The notes beneath the pieces are model-generated. The model saw only the letters and a program-made list of their open reading frames with translations, was not told where the DNA came from and searched no databases. A stretch of 12,771 nucleotides of DNA from positions 1-12,771 of the forward strand of contig CANGOY010000031.1 of NCBI GenBank assembly GCA_947455585.1. Direction: 5' to 3'. Position numbers and translations under genes: made by a program. This DNA is from Comamonadaceae bacterium (lineage in GTDB: Bacteria; Pseudomonadota; Gammaproteobacteria; Burkholderiales; Burkholderiaceae_C). Below, piece after piece: positions 12,584-12,771 of the stretch. Within the stretch, counting starts at the first letter, position 1; each line of letters starts with the position of its first letter.

Positions 12584-12771
12584 TTACAAATCTAATGATG
12601 CAAGTGGATTTAGCTTTCGTGCTTCAGCTAAATGATCAGGCGACAAGTGCGCATATCTCATGGTCATGGTTAGGCTTTGATGCCCTAACAGTTTTTGTAG
12701 TGCCAATATGTTGCCGCCATTCATCATGAAGTGGCTTGCGAACGTATGCCGCATTACGTGTGTCATCTGTC
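12584..12771 (-). CDS. Tyrosine recombinase/phage integrase, C-terminal part (P2/HP1-like), truncated by window edge
   Basis: The last 61 or so codons of an integrase gene enter from the right edge. They carry the catalytic-core signatures of tyrosine recombinases: THVMRHTFASHF (Arg-His box), LLGHQS (conserved His) and TMRYAHL (nucleophilic Tyr), then the tail PDHLAEARKLNPLASLDL. The spacing and the SHFMMNGGNILALQ segment resemble P2/HP1-type phage integrases. The ATG at 12764-12766 is internal, since the frame stays open to the end of the window. It reads toward the toxin-antitoxin pair and the tRNA-Cys fragment, so it is a natural candidate for the enzyme that used that site. Its N-terminal half is not visible. 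Confidence 0.88.
   Translation of the reverse strand, partial: QMTHVMRHTFASHFMMNGGNILALQKLLGHQSLTMTMRYAHLSPDHLAEARKLNPLASLDL

Noticed and set aside
1..12771. CRISPR array, rRNA genes or complete insertion sequence
   Set aside because: No regularly spaced repeats of CRISPR type, no rRNA sequence and no transposase with terminal inverted repeats were seen.

Overview
The window looks like a chromosomal segment of a betaproteobacterium, most likely Burkholderiales/Comamonadaceae. This is inferred from protein style (an 800-residue LonH-type protease, a short RNB ribonuclease, an MgtA-type P-ATPase) and from the moderately GC-rich genes with AT-richer accessory gaps. No ribosomal or other taxonomically decisive gene is present, so the placement is an inference.

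Layout. (1) 1-645 is AT-richer accessory DNA with one small minus-strand ORF carrying two CxxC pairs (115-462) and several hairpins. (2) 646-3834, minus strand, is a compact three-gene operon read right to left: HlyD/MacA-type adaptor, FtsX/MacB-type permease, LolD/MacB-type ATPase. The junctions overlap, so the three products probably form one MacAB-like envelope export system; no outer-membrane TolC partner is present. (3) 3909-5381, plus strand, is a compact RNB-family ribonuclease. Its stop codon overlaps a decayed 5' part of uppP (undecaprenyl-diphosphatase), which ends at a plus-strand terminator. (4) 5934-11222, minus strand, holds an MgtA-type Mg2+ P-ATPase preceded by a 318-bp AT-rich leader/intergenic region, and upstream of that a LonH-type ATP-dependent protease. 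(5) 11223-12771 is an integration hot spot. It contains a degenerate in-frame repeat ORF, a second copy of a 23-nt repeat also found at 396-418, the 3' half of a tRNA-Cys gene with a strong terminator, the decayed 3' tail of a tyrosine recombinase gene, an AbrB/PIN (VapBC-type) toxin-antitoxin pair, and the 3' end of a P2/HP1-like tyrosine integrase running off the right edge.

The most interesting part is the right end. A tRNA-Cys fragment beginning exactly at the anticodon stem, followed by two copies (one decayed, one apparently intact) of the same integrase 3' end on either side of a toxin-antitoxin pair, suggests repeated or tandem integration of related elements at one tRNA-Cys site. No CRISPR array, rRNA, complete tRNA or complete insertion sequence was seen.
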